Of a DNA stretch of 37,571 bases, positions 22,128 to 31,493 are shown one piece after another. Origin of the DNA: Sneathiella sp. (GTDB taxonomy: Bacteria; Pseudomonadota; Alphaproteobacteria; Sneathiellales; Sneathiellaceae). Below the pieces are notes generated by a model. The model was not told the origin of the DNA. It did no database searches and saw nothing but the letters and a program-made list of their open reading frames with translations. The stretch is from assembly GCF_002694385.1 (NCBI RefSeq), contig NZ_NZMB01000012.1, positions 1 to 37,571 on the forward strand, written 5' to 3'. Within the stretch, counting starts at the first letter, position 1. Every line of letters begins with the position of its first letter. A program made the position numbers and the translations under genes.

Positions 22128-23318
22128 ATGGTATTCAACCTTACCCGCCCCGTTGCCATCAGCGCCGCTCTCCTTCTTGCGAGTTGCTCCTTTATAGATG
22201 AAACGTTGCTTCCTCCGCTCACCGGTGATCCGGCGCCGTCGCAAACGGTGGCGAGTGAGGCAGAAAAAGCAGACGCCGCGGCGAAGCTATCGCCGGAAGA
22301 CATCCGCGCCATGAAACCCTCCGGCCCGATTTCGAGCGCTTCCGGCGCGTCGGCAGACGCGGCCGCCCCGGCGCCCGCCAGCAGCGTCGCCGGACGGTTC
22401 GATCTGCCGCCCGTCACCTCGGCGCCTGCAACGGGGACGGTTGTCGGCCAGCGGGTCGAAACATTGCGGGGCAATCTTCGTGCCCTGCAAGCGCGGATAG
22501 ATCAGGGCAGCAGCGAGTATGAAACCATCGAGGCGTCCACCACCACCACGTCACAGCGCTACCACGGCACCATGGCCGCCATTAACCAGCGCCTGCAAAT
22601 TGGTACAACCAAAGGCAACCCCATTCTGATCAATCAGTGGAACGAGGCGCAAAAGGATCTGGAACGCATCGCCGCGGATGTCTCCCGGATGAACAGCCTG
22701 GCCAATACCGTCGCGGAGGATGCGGGTGAAGTCGGCTTCCTGCTCGAATCGGTGCAGTCCGCTTTTGATCTCAGCGGCGCGATCGAGGAAGACCACCGTC
22801 AGCTCACCATCCTGGAAGATGAGACAAGCCGCACGTCGGTGCTGGCCAACCGGCTGCTGTCGCAACTGACCAATGATATCAACCGCCAGACCGCCTATGT
22901 GGGGACGGAGCGGATGAATCTCACCAACACGTCGATTGCCATCAAGAATGGCGGCTTTCTCGGCAGCAGCGCCAGCACGCGCAAAGGCCTTGAAACAGCC
23001 AAGCTTGACCAGCCCGCAAGGGACGGGCGGCAGGCGCTTGTCATTATCCGCTTCGACCGGGATGACGTGGCCTATGAAAACGCGCTGTATGACGCCATCA
23101 GCCGGGCCTTGCAGGAACGGCCGCAATCCAGCTTCGATGTCGTCTCCATCGCCCCTCTCTCTGGCGATCTTGCCGGCAATCAGGCGCGCGCCGCCCGCAA
23201 TGCCGAGCGGGTGTTGCGCTCTCTGACGGATATGGGGCTTCCGGCCTCTCGCGTGGCGCTGTCCAGCACGGCGAACGCCAATGTCGCCTCTAACGAAGTG
23301 CATATCTATCTTCGCTGA
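22128..23318 (+). CDS. OmpA-like outer-membrane lipoprotein
   Basis: A 396-residue precursor with a lipobox AALLLASC near residue 20, so it should be lipid-anchored. A Pro/Ala/Ser-rich linker (about 30-110) is followed by a long helical, coiled-coil-like central region (about 110-290). The C-terminal segment GNQARAARNAERVLRSLTDMG with RVALSSTANAN resembles the end of an OmpA/MotB peptidoglycan-binding domain, although the usual TDxxG core is weak. The start at 22128 gives a proper signal peptide; the frame to 22065 does not. Probably a cell-envelope structural protein; specific role unknown. Confidence 0.72.
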   Translation: MVFNLTRPVAISAALLLASCSFIDETLLPPLTGDPAPSQTVASEAEKADAAAKLSPEDIRAMKPSGPISSASGASADAAAPAPASSVAGRFDLPPVTSAPATGTVVGQRVETLRGNLRALQARIDQGSSEYETIEASTTTTSQRYHGTMAAINQRLQIGTTKGNPILINQWNEAQKDLERIAADVSRMNSLANTVAEDAGEVGFLLESVQSAFDLSGAIEEDHRQLTILEDETSRTSVLANRLLSQLTNDINRQTAYVGTERMNLTNTSIAIKNGGFLGSSASTRKGLETAKLDQPARDGRQALVIIRFDRDDVAYENALYDAISRALQERPQSSFDVVSIAPLSGDLAGNQARAARNAERVLRSLTDMGLPASRVALSSTANANVASNEVHIYLR

Positions 23319-23468
23319 TCCAACCACCGAAGACGACTCCTGCGAAATATCATCGCCAATGTAAACGGCGGGACGGCCACCTTCGACCGCTAACATATTG
23401 CCGGAAAAGGGATAATTTTATCCATCCCGCCTCTTTCCTTTTTCAGTTAAAATAATTCTAAAAATTAC

Positions 23469-23496
23469 TTGCACAAAATATTCAGGCAATTATATG
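23469..23496 (+). promoter_or_regulatory. Predicted promoter of the Prx-Grx gene
   Basis: TTGCAC (23469-23474) and TATATG (23491-23496) with a 16-base spacer in a markedly AT-rich stretch, about 40 bases upstream of the start codon. No OxyR site can be asserted by eye. Confidence 0.45.
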
Positions 23497-23536
23497 TAGG
23501 GCATCGTTAATCACAAATTCATTGGAGCTGTTAGAG

Positions 23537-24265
23537 ATGAAAAATATGGAAGGCCAGAAAGTCCCGAACGTCACCTTTAAAACCCGCGTAGGGGACGCAT
23601 GGTGTGATCTGACCACGGATGAACTGTTCAAAGGCCAGAAGGTCATTGTTTTCGCCCTTCCCGGCGCCTTTACACCGACCTGTTCTTCATCCCATCTGCC
23701 CCGCTATAACGAACTGGCGCCGGTTTTCAAGGCCAGCGGCGTTGACCGCATTGTCTGCCTGTCCGTCAATGACACCTTCGTCATGAATGAATGGAAAAAG
23801 GACCAGAAAGCGGAAAACATCACCTTTGTTCCGGATGGAAGCGGCGAGTTTACCGAAGGCATGGGCATGCTTGTGGGTAAGGAAAACCTCGGTTTCGGCA
23901 AGCGGAGCTGGCGCTATTCCATGCTGGTCAATGACAGCGTTGTTGAGAAAATGTTTATCGAGCCCGACGTTGAAGGCGACCCGTTCGAGGTTTCCGACGC
24001 CGACACGATGCTCAACCACATCAATCCGTCGGCCGCCAAGCCGAAGGCCGTCACTGTCTTCACCAAGCCCGGCTGTGGCCATTGCGCCCGCGCCAAGGGG
24101 CTGCTGGAAAAAGCAGGCCTGCAGTATGAGGAAATTGTACTTGGCTCCGGTGCGACATTCCGTTCGCTCCGCGCCGTTGCGGGCGCCCTGACCGCGCCGC
24201 AGGTTTTCATTGATGGCCAGAAGATCGGCAGCGCCGACGATCTGGAGAAATACCTCGCCGCCTGA
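23537..24265 (+). CDS. Peroxiredoxin-glutaredoxin fusion (hybrid Prx5)
   Basis: A 242-residue protein with an N-terminal Prx5-type peroxiredoxin (about 4-160), peroxidatic C49 in [12 protein letters not shown], fused to a C-terminal glutaredoxin (about 170-242) with the CGHC pair C180/C183 and a [13 protein letters not shown] cis-proline segment. The fusion reduces peroxides with glutathione as electron donor, the glutaredoxin part recycling the peroxiredoxin; it acts in the cytoplasm. ATG at 23537 has GGAG nine bases upstream; an in-frame TTG at 23522 is unlikely. Monocistronic, with its own promoter and terminator. The two-domain length is normal for the family. Confidence 0.95.
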   Translation: MKNMEGQKVPNVTFKTRVGDAWCDLTTDELFKGQKVIVFALPGAFTPTCSSSHLPRYNELAPVFKASGVDRIVCLSVNDTFVMNEWKKDQKAENITFVPDGSGEFTEGMGMLVGKENLGFGKRSWRYSMLVNDSVVEKMFIEPDVEGDPFEVSDADTMLNHINPSAAKPKAVTVFTKPGCGHCARAKGLLEKAGLQYEEIVLGSGATFRSLRAVAGALTAPQVFIDGQKIGSADDLEKYLAA

Positions 24266-24330
24266 TGCAGACGGCCCGCGGGGTCCGTTCCCGCGATGAA
24301 GGACGATTGTCGTCTCGATCCTTCAGAAAG

Positions 24331-24361
24331 AAACCCGCTGGTTTTCACCAGCGGGTTTTTT
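24331..24361 (+). terminator. Rho-independent terminator (possibly bidirectional)
   Basis: AAACCCGCTGGT (24331-24342) pairs with ACCAGCGGGTTT (24347-24358) around TTTC, giving a 12-bp stem and a T-run on the plus strand. The minus strand also has a T-rich tract beyond the stem, so it can serve the convergent ABC-transporter gene ending at 24390. Confidence 0.93.
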
Positions 24362-24389
24362 GTTTGCCTATGATATCAGAAGCGACGGA

Positions 24390-25868
24390 TCAGTCGCTCC
24401 AGCTCATGCGGGCCACATCGGTTGCGAACAGCGGCAGGTCCTTCCAGACGCCGTTCAGCCCCTGACGGGCCACGATAATCCGCGGAAGCTGGAAGACATA
24501 CCCGTTCACCGCATCCTCGGCGAGGATCTTCTGTGCTTCCTGCAACAGCTTCGTCCGCTCTTCCGGGGACGCCGCAGATTCGGCCGCCGCAACAGTTTCA
24601 TTCAACTTCGGATTCTTGTAGTTGAAATAATAGTTGTCGCGGGTATAGATGCCGATATCCATCGGCTCCACATGCGCGACGATGGAGAGGTCATAATTCT
24701 TGTTCTTGTAGACTTCATCGAGCCATTTCGGCCAATCAACATTCTCGATATTGATCTTGAAACCGGCTTTTTCAAGCTGGGCCGCGATAATCTGGCCACC
24801 CTGACGGGCGTAGTTTTCAACGGGAGGCAGCTTGAATGACAGCTCAAGACCATCCGGATATCCGGCTTCGGCCAGCAGCTTTTTGGACAGCTCCGGATCA
24901 AACGGATAGGTGCCGGTCAGATCGACATAATCGGGATGATGCGGGGCGAAATGCGTCCCGATCGGCGTGCCATATCCGAACATCGCGCCATCAATTACTT
25001 CCTGCCGGTTGATGGCATGGGCAATCGCCTGACGCACCTTCAGCTTGGAAAGGGCCGGATTGGCATTATTGGTGCTGACGATCACCTCGCCGTTCGTATT
25101 GCCGATGATGACATTGTAACCATCTTTCAGCGCATCATTGGACAGCAGCTCCGGCGGGACATCCGTTGCATCCACATCGCCCGACAGCAGCGCCGCAAGA
25201 CGCGCCGTGCCATCCCCGATGAAACGGATCGTCACTTCCTTGATCGGCAGGTTGTCCTTGTCGCGATAGGTGTCCGCGGCGGTCAGCTTCAGATTATCGC
25301 CCTTGGTCCAGCTTTCAAACTTGTAGGGGCCTGTGCCGACAGGGGCCGTTGCGTTATTTGCGTCGGTCGCCGGATCAACGATGACAGCCGTGGATTCGCC
25401 AAGCTGCTCCAGCAGATCGGGGCGGCGCTCCTTCAGCGTGATGACAACCGTATTGGCGTCGGGCGTCTCGATGCTTTCCATCACCTCGAAGCGGTCTTTG
25501 CGCTTGTTCTGGCTGCCTTCGGCCTTGTTCGCTTCAAAGGTATATTTCACGTCGGAGCTGTCAAAATCTGCGCCGTCATGGAATTTAACGCCCTCTTCCA
25601 GCTTGAAGGTATAGGTCAGGCCATCGTCGCTGATCGTCCAGCTTTTGGCGAGCAGCGGCTGCACCATGCCGTCGCCGTCAATCCGGGTCAGCCCCTCATA
25701 GACATTGTAAAGGGTTGTCAGTGAAATCGCAGCGGCGGCGCCGGTGCGCGGATCAAGCCCCGGGGGCTCCAGTTGCTGGGCAAAGACAACGCTGTCCTTT
25801 GCAGCCATGGCCGAAAACGGAGCCAGAATGGCACCCGCAACAGCGGCGGCGATAAACATTCTCTTCAT
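24390..25868 (-). CDS. Peptide-type ABC transporter substrate-binding protein (SBP family 5)
   Basis: A 492-residue precursor with a signal peptide (MKRMFIAAAVAGAILAPFSAMA) and the family-5 layout of DppA/OppA-type periplasmic binding proteins (PLLAKSWTISDDGLTYTFKL, VGTGPYKFESW, NPALSKLKVRQAIAHAINR). GGGAGAAAG precedes the ATG at 25868. The permease and ATPase genes are not adjacent. It follows a P1-type peptidase by 34 bases on the same strand, which suggests that uptake and intracellular hydrolysis of small peptides or amides are co-regulated. Substrate unknown. Confidence 0.9.
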   Translation of the reverse strand: MKRMFIAAAVAGAILAPFSAMAAKDSVVFAQQLEPPGLDPRTGAAAAISLTTLYNVYEGLTRIDGDGMVQPLLAKSWTISDDGLTYTFKLEEGVKFHDGADFDSSDVKYTFEANKAEGSQNKRKDRFEVMESIETPDANTVVITLKERRPDLLEQLGESTAVIVDPATDANNATAPVGTGPYKFESWTKGDNLKLTAADTYRDKDNLPIKEVTIRFIGDGTARLAALLSGDVDATDVPPELLSNDALKDGYNVIIGNTNGEVIVSTNNANPALSKLKVRQAIAHAINRQEVIDGAMFGYGTPIGTHFAPHHPDYVDLTGTYPFDPELSKKLLAEAGYPDGLELSFKLPPVENYARQGGQIIAAQLEKAGFKINIENVDWPKWLDEVYKNKNYDLSIVAHVEPMDIGIYTRDNYYFNYKNPKLNETVAAAESAASPEERTKLLQEAQKILAEDAVNGYVFQLPRIIVARQGLNGVWKDLPLFATDVARMSWSD

Positions 25869-25902
25869 AGACTCTTTCTCCCTAAAATGAAGCTTTGAAA
25901 GG

Positions 25903-26898
25903 TTACGACATAAATCCCGGTAGCCCGCCCAGACTTCTGGCGTGATAGACAGCGCGGGCAACCGAACGGGCAACACAATCTGCGGCCATTGCGCCGATCT
26001 TGGCTATGATATAGGGCCGCGGCCCCGACAGTTCTTTCTTCTCTGTCGACAATGCAAAAATACTATCGCCGTCAAAGGGGGTATGTACAGGCCTAATTGC
26101 GCGGGCGAAGCCGTCATGGGCCATAATCGCGATGCGCTGCATGTCTGATTTCGTAAGGGCGACATTGGTCGCCACAACGCCAATGGTCGTATTTTCCGCA
26201 AGGCGTGATTCTGCGGGCATGTCGAGCGGCAGATCCCCGCGCAAGTCCGGCGCTCCGAACCCGCCGAACTCCCCCTGCTGCTCAAACGGCCAGGCCCAGA
26301 AATGCCGGGTGCCGGGAATGAGAACGCTGCCGACCGGATTGACGGCGATGACCGCACCCACCTGAAGGCCATCCTCCGTAACGAGCGAGGCGCTGCCAAG
26401 GCCACCCTTCAGCTTGCCCGCCATGGCGCCGTAGCCCGCCCCGATATTGCCAAGATCGAAATCCTCACGAACAGTATCAACCGCCTGCTTGCCCAGCTCA
26501 CGATAGGGCGGCATGTCGCCCCAGTCCTTGTTCCCCGCATTGACCAGATCAAACAGAATGGCGGAGGGGACAATCGGCACACGCACGCTGCGGGTCTCAA
26601 ACCCCCGTCCCTGACGCGCCAGCGCCATGATCGCGCCGGAGGCCGCCTCCAGCCCATAGACGGACCCGCCGCTTAAAACGATGGCATCCACCCGATCCAC
26701 CAGGCAATCGGGATTGAGAACTTCCGTCTCCCGCGTGCCGGGACCGCCGCCGCGCACATCCACCCCGGCAACCGCAGGCGCATCCGGCACGACCGCGGTC
26801 ACCCCGGTCATAACCTCCGCATCTTCGGCATTGCCGATTTTTATGCCGTCCACATCTGTGATAAGATTTCTGGCGCCGGGCTTGCTCATGTGTTTCAT
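25903..26898 (-). CDS. P1 family peptidase (DmpA/S58-like aminopeptidase)
   Basis: A 331-residue enzyme of the L-aminopeptidase/D-esterase type. Visible family landmarks are the N-terminal NLITDVDGIKIGNAED, the glycine-rich GVDVRGGGPGTRE and VLSGGSVYGLEAASG, then ATNVALTKSDMQRIAIMAHDGFARAIRPVHTPFDGD, which contains the region of autoproteolytic cleavage and the N-terminal nucleophile. These enzymes self-cleave into two chains and hydrolyse N-terminal residues from peptides, amides or esters. ATG at 26898 is followed by another in-frame ATG nine bases on; the upstream ribosome site is weak. First gene of a two-gene unit with the substrate-binding protein. Confidence 0.88.
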   Translation of the reverse strand: MKHMSKPGARNLITDVDGIKIGNAEDAEVMTGVTAVVPDAPAVAGVDVRGGGPGTRETEVLNPDCLVDRVDAIVLSGGSVYGLEAASGAIMALARQGRGFETRSVRVPIVPSAILFDLVNAGNKDWGDMPPYRELGKQAVDTVREDFDLGNIGAGYGAMAGKLKGGLGSASLVTEDGLQVGAVIAVNPVGSVLIPGTRHFWAWPFEQQGEFGGFGAPDLRGDLPLDMPAESRLAENTTIGVVATNVALTKSDMQRIAIMAHDGFARAIRPVHTPFDGDSIFALSTEKKELSGPRPYIIAKIGAMAADCVARSVARAVYHARSLGGLPGFMS

Positions 26899-26990
26899 CT
26901 TTTATGTTTATTTCCGAAACGTTAGCCTTGGCATGCCAGCGGGTCAACTTATCTTCGCACCTGCCGCAAAAACAGGAAAAGGATTGTTTT

Positions 26991-28694
26991 ATGGGAAACA
27001 GATATATCTCCCCCCGCCTGCTGTTACCGGTCGTGATCCTGTTTGTTGCCCTGCACAAAGCCCCCGTGGCGGCGGAGACGGGGACATTCATGATCGCGGC
27101 CGCCAACCCGCTGGCGGCCGAGGCGGGGCGTGATATCCTTGCGCGCGGCGGCAGCGCCGTCGATGCGGCAATCGCAACGCAGATGGTCCTGACGCTGGTG
27201 GAGCCGCAATCCTCCGGCATTGGCGGCGGCGCGTTTATGCTGCATTTCGATGCGGCTGATAAAAAACTGGAAACATATGATGGCCGGGAGACCGCCCCGG
27301 CCAGCATCCGGGAAGATCATTTCCTGACCGCGGAGGGGGAGGCGAAGAAATTTTATGAGGCCGTCGTCGGCGGTGGTTCCGTCGGGGCGCCGGGCGTCCT
27401 CGCCCTGCTGGAGATGGCCCATCGCGATCACGGCAAACTTGAGTGGCGCGAGCTGTTTGAGCCCGCAATCCGGCTGGCCCGGGATGGCTTTCTGATCTCG
27501 CCGCGGCTTTATTTCCTGCTCGACCGGGATGAGCATCTCAAAACAAAATCCGCCGCCCGCGCTTACTTTTATGACGGGGAAGGCAAGGCCAAAGCGGTCG
27601 AAACCCGGCTTAAAAACCCCGCACTTGCGGATACATTCACGGTTATCGCGGAAGAAGGTGCCGCGGCCTTTTATCAGGGGGATATTGCCGCGGCGATTGT
27701 CGATACCGTGCAGCAGGATGCGGAAAACCCCGGCCTTCTCTCTCTCGATGATCTCGCAAGCTACCGCGCCGTCAAGCGCGATCCGGTCTGCGCCCCCTAT
27801 CACGCCTATCAAGTCTGCGGCATGGGGCCGCCCACCTCCGGCGGCGTTACGCTGCTGCAAATGCTCCGGCTGCTGGAGGGGCAGAATATCGGCGCTCTGC
27901 CCCCGGCCAGCGCCGAAGCCATTGACCTGATTGCACAGGCCAGTGCGCTTGCATTCGCCGACCGGGGGAAATACCTCGCAGATGCGGATTTCGTGGATGT
28001 CCCGGTCACGGCATTGCTGGCGCCCGGCTATATCAAACAGCGCGCCGCGCTGATCCAGCCGGGCGAATCGCCTCTCCCCTTTGCGGCCGGCACACCGCTG
28101 GAAAGGCAGGGGTCTCTCGGGATCGACGATGCCATCGAGCTCCCCTCCACCAGCCATTTCAGCATCCTCGACAGTTTCGGCAACGCCGTTTCCATGACCA
28201 CATCGGTGGAGAATGCCTTCGGCTCCCGCCTGATGACAGGAGGCTTCATCCTCAATAACCAGCTGACGGACTTCTCCTTTCACCCGAGAACGGAAGACGG
28301 CCCCGTCGCCAACCGCGTTGAGCCCGGCAAACGCCCGCGCAGCTCCATGTCACCCACGATGGTCTTTGACGCCGACGGCAATCTGGAAATGGTCATCGGC
28401 TCTCCCGGCGGCGGGCGGATCATCGGCTATGTTCTGAAAACGCTGATCGCCGCGCTCGACTGGAAGATGGATATCGGCGCCGCCATTGACATGCCGCATT
28501 TTATCAACCGCAATGGCGCCCTGGAACTGGAGAAAGACACCCCCGTCGCCGATTTGCAATCCGCGCTCGAAGAGATGGGATATAAAGTCAATGTCCGCCC
28601 CCTCAACAGCGGGCTGCACGCCATTCGCATCACGCCGGACGGCGTGACCGGCGGCGCGGATCCGCGACGTGAAGGCGTCGTTCTCGACAGATAA
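26991..28694 (+). CDS. ggt: Gamma-glutamyltransferase
   Basis: A 567-residue precursor with a signal peptide (about 1-30, LLLPVVILFVALHKAPVAAE). The conserved opening AAANPLAAEAGRDILARGGSAVDAAIAT, the GIGGGAFMLHFD segment, the catalytic Thr in STSHFSILD (T387, N-terminal nucleophile after autocleavage) and PGGGRIIGYV are all present. It transfers or hydrolyses gamma-glutamyl groups of glutathione in the periplasm. ATG at 26991 has AAGGA eight bases upstream; the frame open to 26904 is not needed. Divergent from the P1 peptidase, convergent with the methyltransferase three bases downstream. Confidence 0.95.
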   Translation: MGNRYISPRLLLPVVILFVALHKAPVAAETGTFMIAAANPLAAEAGRDILARGGSAVDAAIATQMVLTLVEPQSSGIGGGAFMLHFDAADKKLETYDGRETAPASIREDHFLTAEGEAKKFYEAVVGGGSVGAPGVLALLEMAHRDHGKLEWRELFEPAIRLARDGFLISPRLYFLLDRDEHLKTKSAARAYFYDGEGKAKAVETRLKNPALADTFTVIAEEGAAAFYQGDIAAAIVDTVQQDAENPGLLSLDDLASYRAVKRDPVCAPYHAYQVCGMGPPTSGGVTLLQMLRLLEGQNIGALPPASAEAIDLIAQASALAFADRGKYLADADFVDVPVTALLAPGYIKQRAALIQPGESPLPFAAGTPLERQGSLGIDDAIELPSTSHFSILDSFGNAVSMTTSVENAFGSRLMTGGFILNNQLTDFSFHPRTEDGPVANRVEPGKRPRSSMSPTMVFDADGNLEMVIGSPGGGRIIGYVLKTLIAALDWKMDIGAAIDMPHFINRNGALELEKDTPVADLQSALEEMGYKVNVRPLNSGLHAIRITPDGVTGGADPRREGVVLDR

Positions 28695-28697
28695 GGC

Positions 28698-29471
28698 CTA
28701 TCCGCCCGCCACCTGAACGACAATAAAGAGGCGGGAGAAAGGATAAATGGTCGCGCCATCCTGCCGCATCGGGTAGGCCTGCAGCAGGCGCTCCGCATAC
28801 TGACTTTCGAAAATCGCCGCTTCCTCGGGCTTAAGCGCGGCAAGAAACGGCCGCAACGCCGTGCCCCGCGTCCATTCCAGCACCGCATCCTTTCCCTTCA
28901 ACACCTGAAAATAGGTTGTCTCCCAGATATTGATTTTCTCGACCAGCGGCGAGAGCAGTTCGAAATACCAGTCGATCTTGTGCACGGGCGCGGGGCGGAC
29001 AAGGGAGCCAAGGCGATCATACCATTCGGGGGAGCGCGCGAGATCGTAGAGATTTTCATGGGACGGGGCGTTGAAGTTATTCGGCATCTGCACCGCCAGA
29101 ACCCCGCCCGGACGAAGCTGCGTCAGCAGTTTTGGAAACAGGATCTCATGATTATCCAGCCATTGCAGGGCGGCATTGCTGAAAATCAGATTGGCTTTGC
29201 TGGTCGGGCTGAAGCTGCCGATATCCTGCTGCTTCCATTCAAGGGACGGATGATCCGCCCGTGCCTTCGCCAGCATTTCCGCGGAATTATCAACGCCCGT
29301 GACGATTGCCTCGTTCCAGTGCTGCGAGAGAAGGGATGTGATATGACCCGTGCCGCAGCCAAGGTCATAGATGAATGTCGGGGCATTCAGCGGCACCTGC
29401 GATAACAGATCGAACGCCGGGCGCAGCCGATGATCAGAGAACAGATTATATTGTTCCGGGTTCCATGTCAT
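28698..29471 (-). CDS. tam: Trans-aconitate 2-methyltransferase-like SAM methyltransferase
   Basis: A 257-residue class I methyltransferase. SAM-binding motif I is IYDLGCGTGHITSLL (about 34-48), acidic motif II TGVDNSAEML, and IFSNAALQWLDNHE is the characteristic Tam segment. Tam methylates trans-aconitate, a by-product of the TCA cycle. The start at 29471 has AAAGGAG upstream; the upstream ATG 39 bases earlier is not preferred. Substrate assigned by family resemblance only. Confidence 0.82.
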   Translation of the reverse strand: MTWNPEQYNLFSDHRLRPAFDLLSQVPLNAPTFIYDLGCGTGHITSLLSQHWNEAIVTGVDNSAEMLAKARADHPSLEWKQQDIGSFSPTSKANLIFSNAALQWLDNHEILFPKLLTQLRPGGVLAVQMPNNFNAPSHENLYDLARSPEWYDRLGSLVRPAPVHKIDWYFELLSPLVEKINIWETTYFQVLKGKDAVLEWTRGTALRPFLAALKPEEAAIFESQYAERLLQAYPMRQDGATIYPFSRLFIVVQVAGG

Positions 29472-29562
29472 TGTGCGCTGCTCCTTTTCTGCCTGTGCAT
29501 AAGGTAGCAACTTTATGAGAGGATTTCACGATGGTTTCCTGAAAAACCGATAAAGAGGCAAA

Positions 29563-29943
29563 TCAGTCCTCTGTCTTCCAGTCAATTTCCTCGGCCTTCA
29601 GACGCTGATATTCCGACGCGCTGACATAAGGCGCGCCCATGGAGGCGAGCGGCGGGACTTTCCGGACCCTGGGCGAGCGTTCATTCAGATAGGGGTTCGG
29701 CTCACTGTAGCAATCCACCGTACCAAGCGACCGGTAACAATAGAGTGGTGCCTGAACCACGGCCTCACCCTCCACCTCGGGGCAGAACTCCTTGCCCTTT
29801 GACAGATGCGTGAAGGAACAGGTTTCACCGAACGCACCGGCGACCTTCTGATCCGCCGATTTGAACATGTCGCTGGAACAGCCCCCTGTCGATATCGCAA
29901 AGGCCAGTAGCAGGACGACTGTCCATAAGCGAGATTTCCCCAT
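29563..29943 (-). CDS. Small putative lipoprotein (126 aa)
   Basis: The signal sequence WTVVLLLAFAISTGGC has a lipobox cysteine at 22, so the product is probably lipid-anchored. The mature part has several further cysteines (FGETCSFTH, KEFCPEV, LYCYR, VDCYS), possibly disulfide-bonded in the periplasm, and a C-terminal ASEYQRLKAEEIDWKTED. No family recognised. Monocistronic. Confidence 0.75.
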   Translation of the reverse strand: MGKSRLWTVVLLLAFAISTGGCSSDMFKSADQKVAGAFGETCSFTHLSKGKEFCPEVEGEAVVQAPLYCYRSLGTVDCYSEPNPYLNERSPRVRKVPPLASMGAPYVSASEYQRLKAEEIDWKTED

Positions 29944-30016
29944 ATATAAAGTCCCTGTCAGGCGGAAATAAACAATTGAACCGCAAACAGATTATTTTGA
30001 CGCCGTTTAAATTGTG

Positions 30017-31408
30017 TTAATCGGGCAGATCAATGCAAAAAATGGTGCCGGATGGCCCCGTCCGTTCCAGCGTGATTTCCCCGCCATGCGCGATGACAAG
30101 TTCGCGCACGATGGAAAGCCCAAGCCCCGTCCCCCCGGCCCGCGCCGATCCGGAAAAGGGCTCGAACAAATGCGCTTTCGCTTTTTCAGGGAGTCCCGGC
30201 CCGGTATCCATAATCCGGATCAGGGTGCGCGATCCGGCCCTGAGCGCGTGTATTTCAAGCGTCCCCTTCCCCTCCATCGCCTGAACGGCATTGCGGCTGA
30301 GGTTAAGAAGAATGCGGTAGAACTGCTCACGATCCGCATTGAGCATCATGCCCGACGGTATTCTGTTTCTCCAGTCAATGCTCTCGCTCTCGCGCAAACC
30401 CACCGAGGCCTTCACCTCATTGACCAGCGGTTCCAGCAGAAACCGTTCCTTGCGTGGCTCCCGCTCATCCGCCCGGCCGAATTTGAGGGTTTGCGTGCAA
30501 AGGTCAATCGCCCGGTCAATACTGGTCATCAAACGCGGAACGATTTTCTGCACTTTCGGATCCTCGATCCGGGCCAGGCTGTCGCTGACGATCTGCGACG
30601 TGGACAGAATGTTCCGCAGATCATGGCTGATCTTGGTAACCGCCGTTCCCAAGGCGACCAGATGCTGCTTCTGCTTCAACGCGGCGCGAAGGCGGGTCTG
30701 CATGATCTCAAGCTCCCGCTCTGCAATGCCGATTTCATCGCTCCGCCCGGAGGGAAGAAAAGCGGTGCGCACATCTTCCGGTGCCCGGCGAAAGCTGATC
30801 ATACTCTCGCTCAAGCGGCGCATCGGCCGGACCATCAGCCAGTGCAGGGCGAAATAGACAAGAATGGCCGTCAGGGTCGAAATCAGCAGCGAAACCCAGA
30901 AAATATTCCAGGCATATTTATACATTTCCCGAATCAGCGGCGCCTCATCAATCACGACTTCCAGCTGGGAATTGGGTTCATTCTCAATCGGGCTCAGGAT
31001 CCGGATAATCCGGCCCGGCCCGCGGATCAGGCTTGCAAAGGCATCCTCAATCAGGCCGAAGGGGTTGTCCTCCGCCAGGTTATACTCCGCGTCGATGATA
31101 TAGGGCATATTCTCGCGCAGGATCAGCAGGCGGGTATTCGCGCCATGCAGGACAACGCTGCGGGCGCCAACGCGGAACAGCAGCTCCTCACGCAATTCCT
31201 CGGATACCATATTATCCGGCGACGCCAGCAGGGAAAGGGTGGCGAGGTGGGCAAAATCGACCTTTTTTTCAAGATAATTGAGACGGAAAAAGGCAATGGA
31301 GGGCACAAAGATCAGAATTTCCGCCAGCATAACGAACAGCAGCGTCAACACCAGCAACCGTGCCGAGAGGCTGCGAAAAGGCGCCAATATTTTATCCCAG
31401 AATGCCAT
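30017..31408 (-). CDS. Membrane sensor histidine kinase, orphan
   Basis: A 463-residue kinase with transmembrane helices at about 18-42 and 168-190 enclosing a 125-residue periplasmic sensor, then a HAMP-type segment (about 190-245). The dimerisation domain carries SHDLRNI (phosphoacceptor H262), and the ATPase domain has N-box NLSRNAVQAM, G1 DTGPGLP and G2 GTGLGLSI. No response regulator lies next to it, so its partner is elsewhere. The ATG at 31408 is chosen over a TTG six bases upstream; the ribosome site is weak. Confidence 0.92.
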   Translation of the reverse strand: MAFWDKILAPFRSLSARLLVLTLLFVMLAEILIFVPSIAFFRLNYLEKKVDFAHLATLSLLASPDNMVSEELREELLFRVGARSVVLHGANTRLLILRENMPYIIDAEYNLAEDNPFGLIEDAFASLIRGPGRIIRILSPIENEPNSQLEVVIDEAPLIREMYKYAWNIFWVSLLISTLTAILVYFALHWLMVRPMRRLSESMISFRRAPEDVRTAFLPSGRSDEIGIAERELEIMQTRLRAALKQKQHLVALGTAVTKISHDLRNILSTSQIVSDSLARIEDPKVQKIVPRLMTSIDRAIDLCTQTLKFGRADEREPRKERFLLEPLVNEVKASVGLRESESIDWRNRIPSGMMLNADREQFYRILLNLSRNAVQAMEGKGTLEIHALRAGSRTLIRIMDTGPGLPEKAKAHLFEPFSGSARAGGTGLGLSIVRELVIAHGGEITLERTGPSGTIFCIDLPD

Positions 31409-31493
31409 TACCAACGATAAATCAAAACATCGGCCCGCATCAACTTAATGATACCTCTACCTGAAGAGGAGGTCCGGAAACATCCGTTTCCAT

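Noticed and set aside
21772-22197. Plus-strand frame reading GAPGKIRTPDPQIRSLVLYPAELPV
   Set aside because: This is the well-known spurious peptide produced by translating the antisense of a tRNA.
30014-31420. Plus-strand open frame of 468 residues
   Set aside because: Antisense shadow of the histidine kinase, which has all kinase boxes; high-GC third positions explain the open frame.
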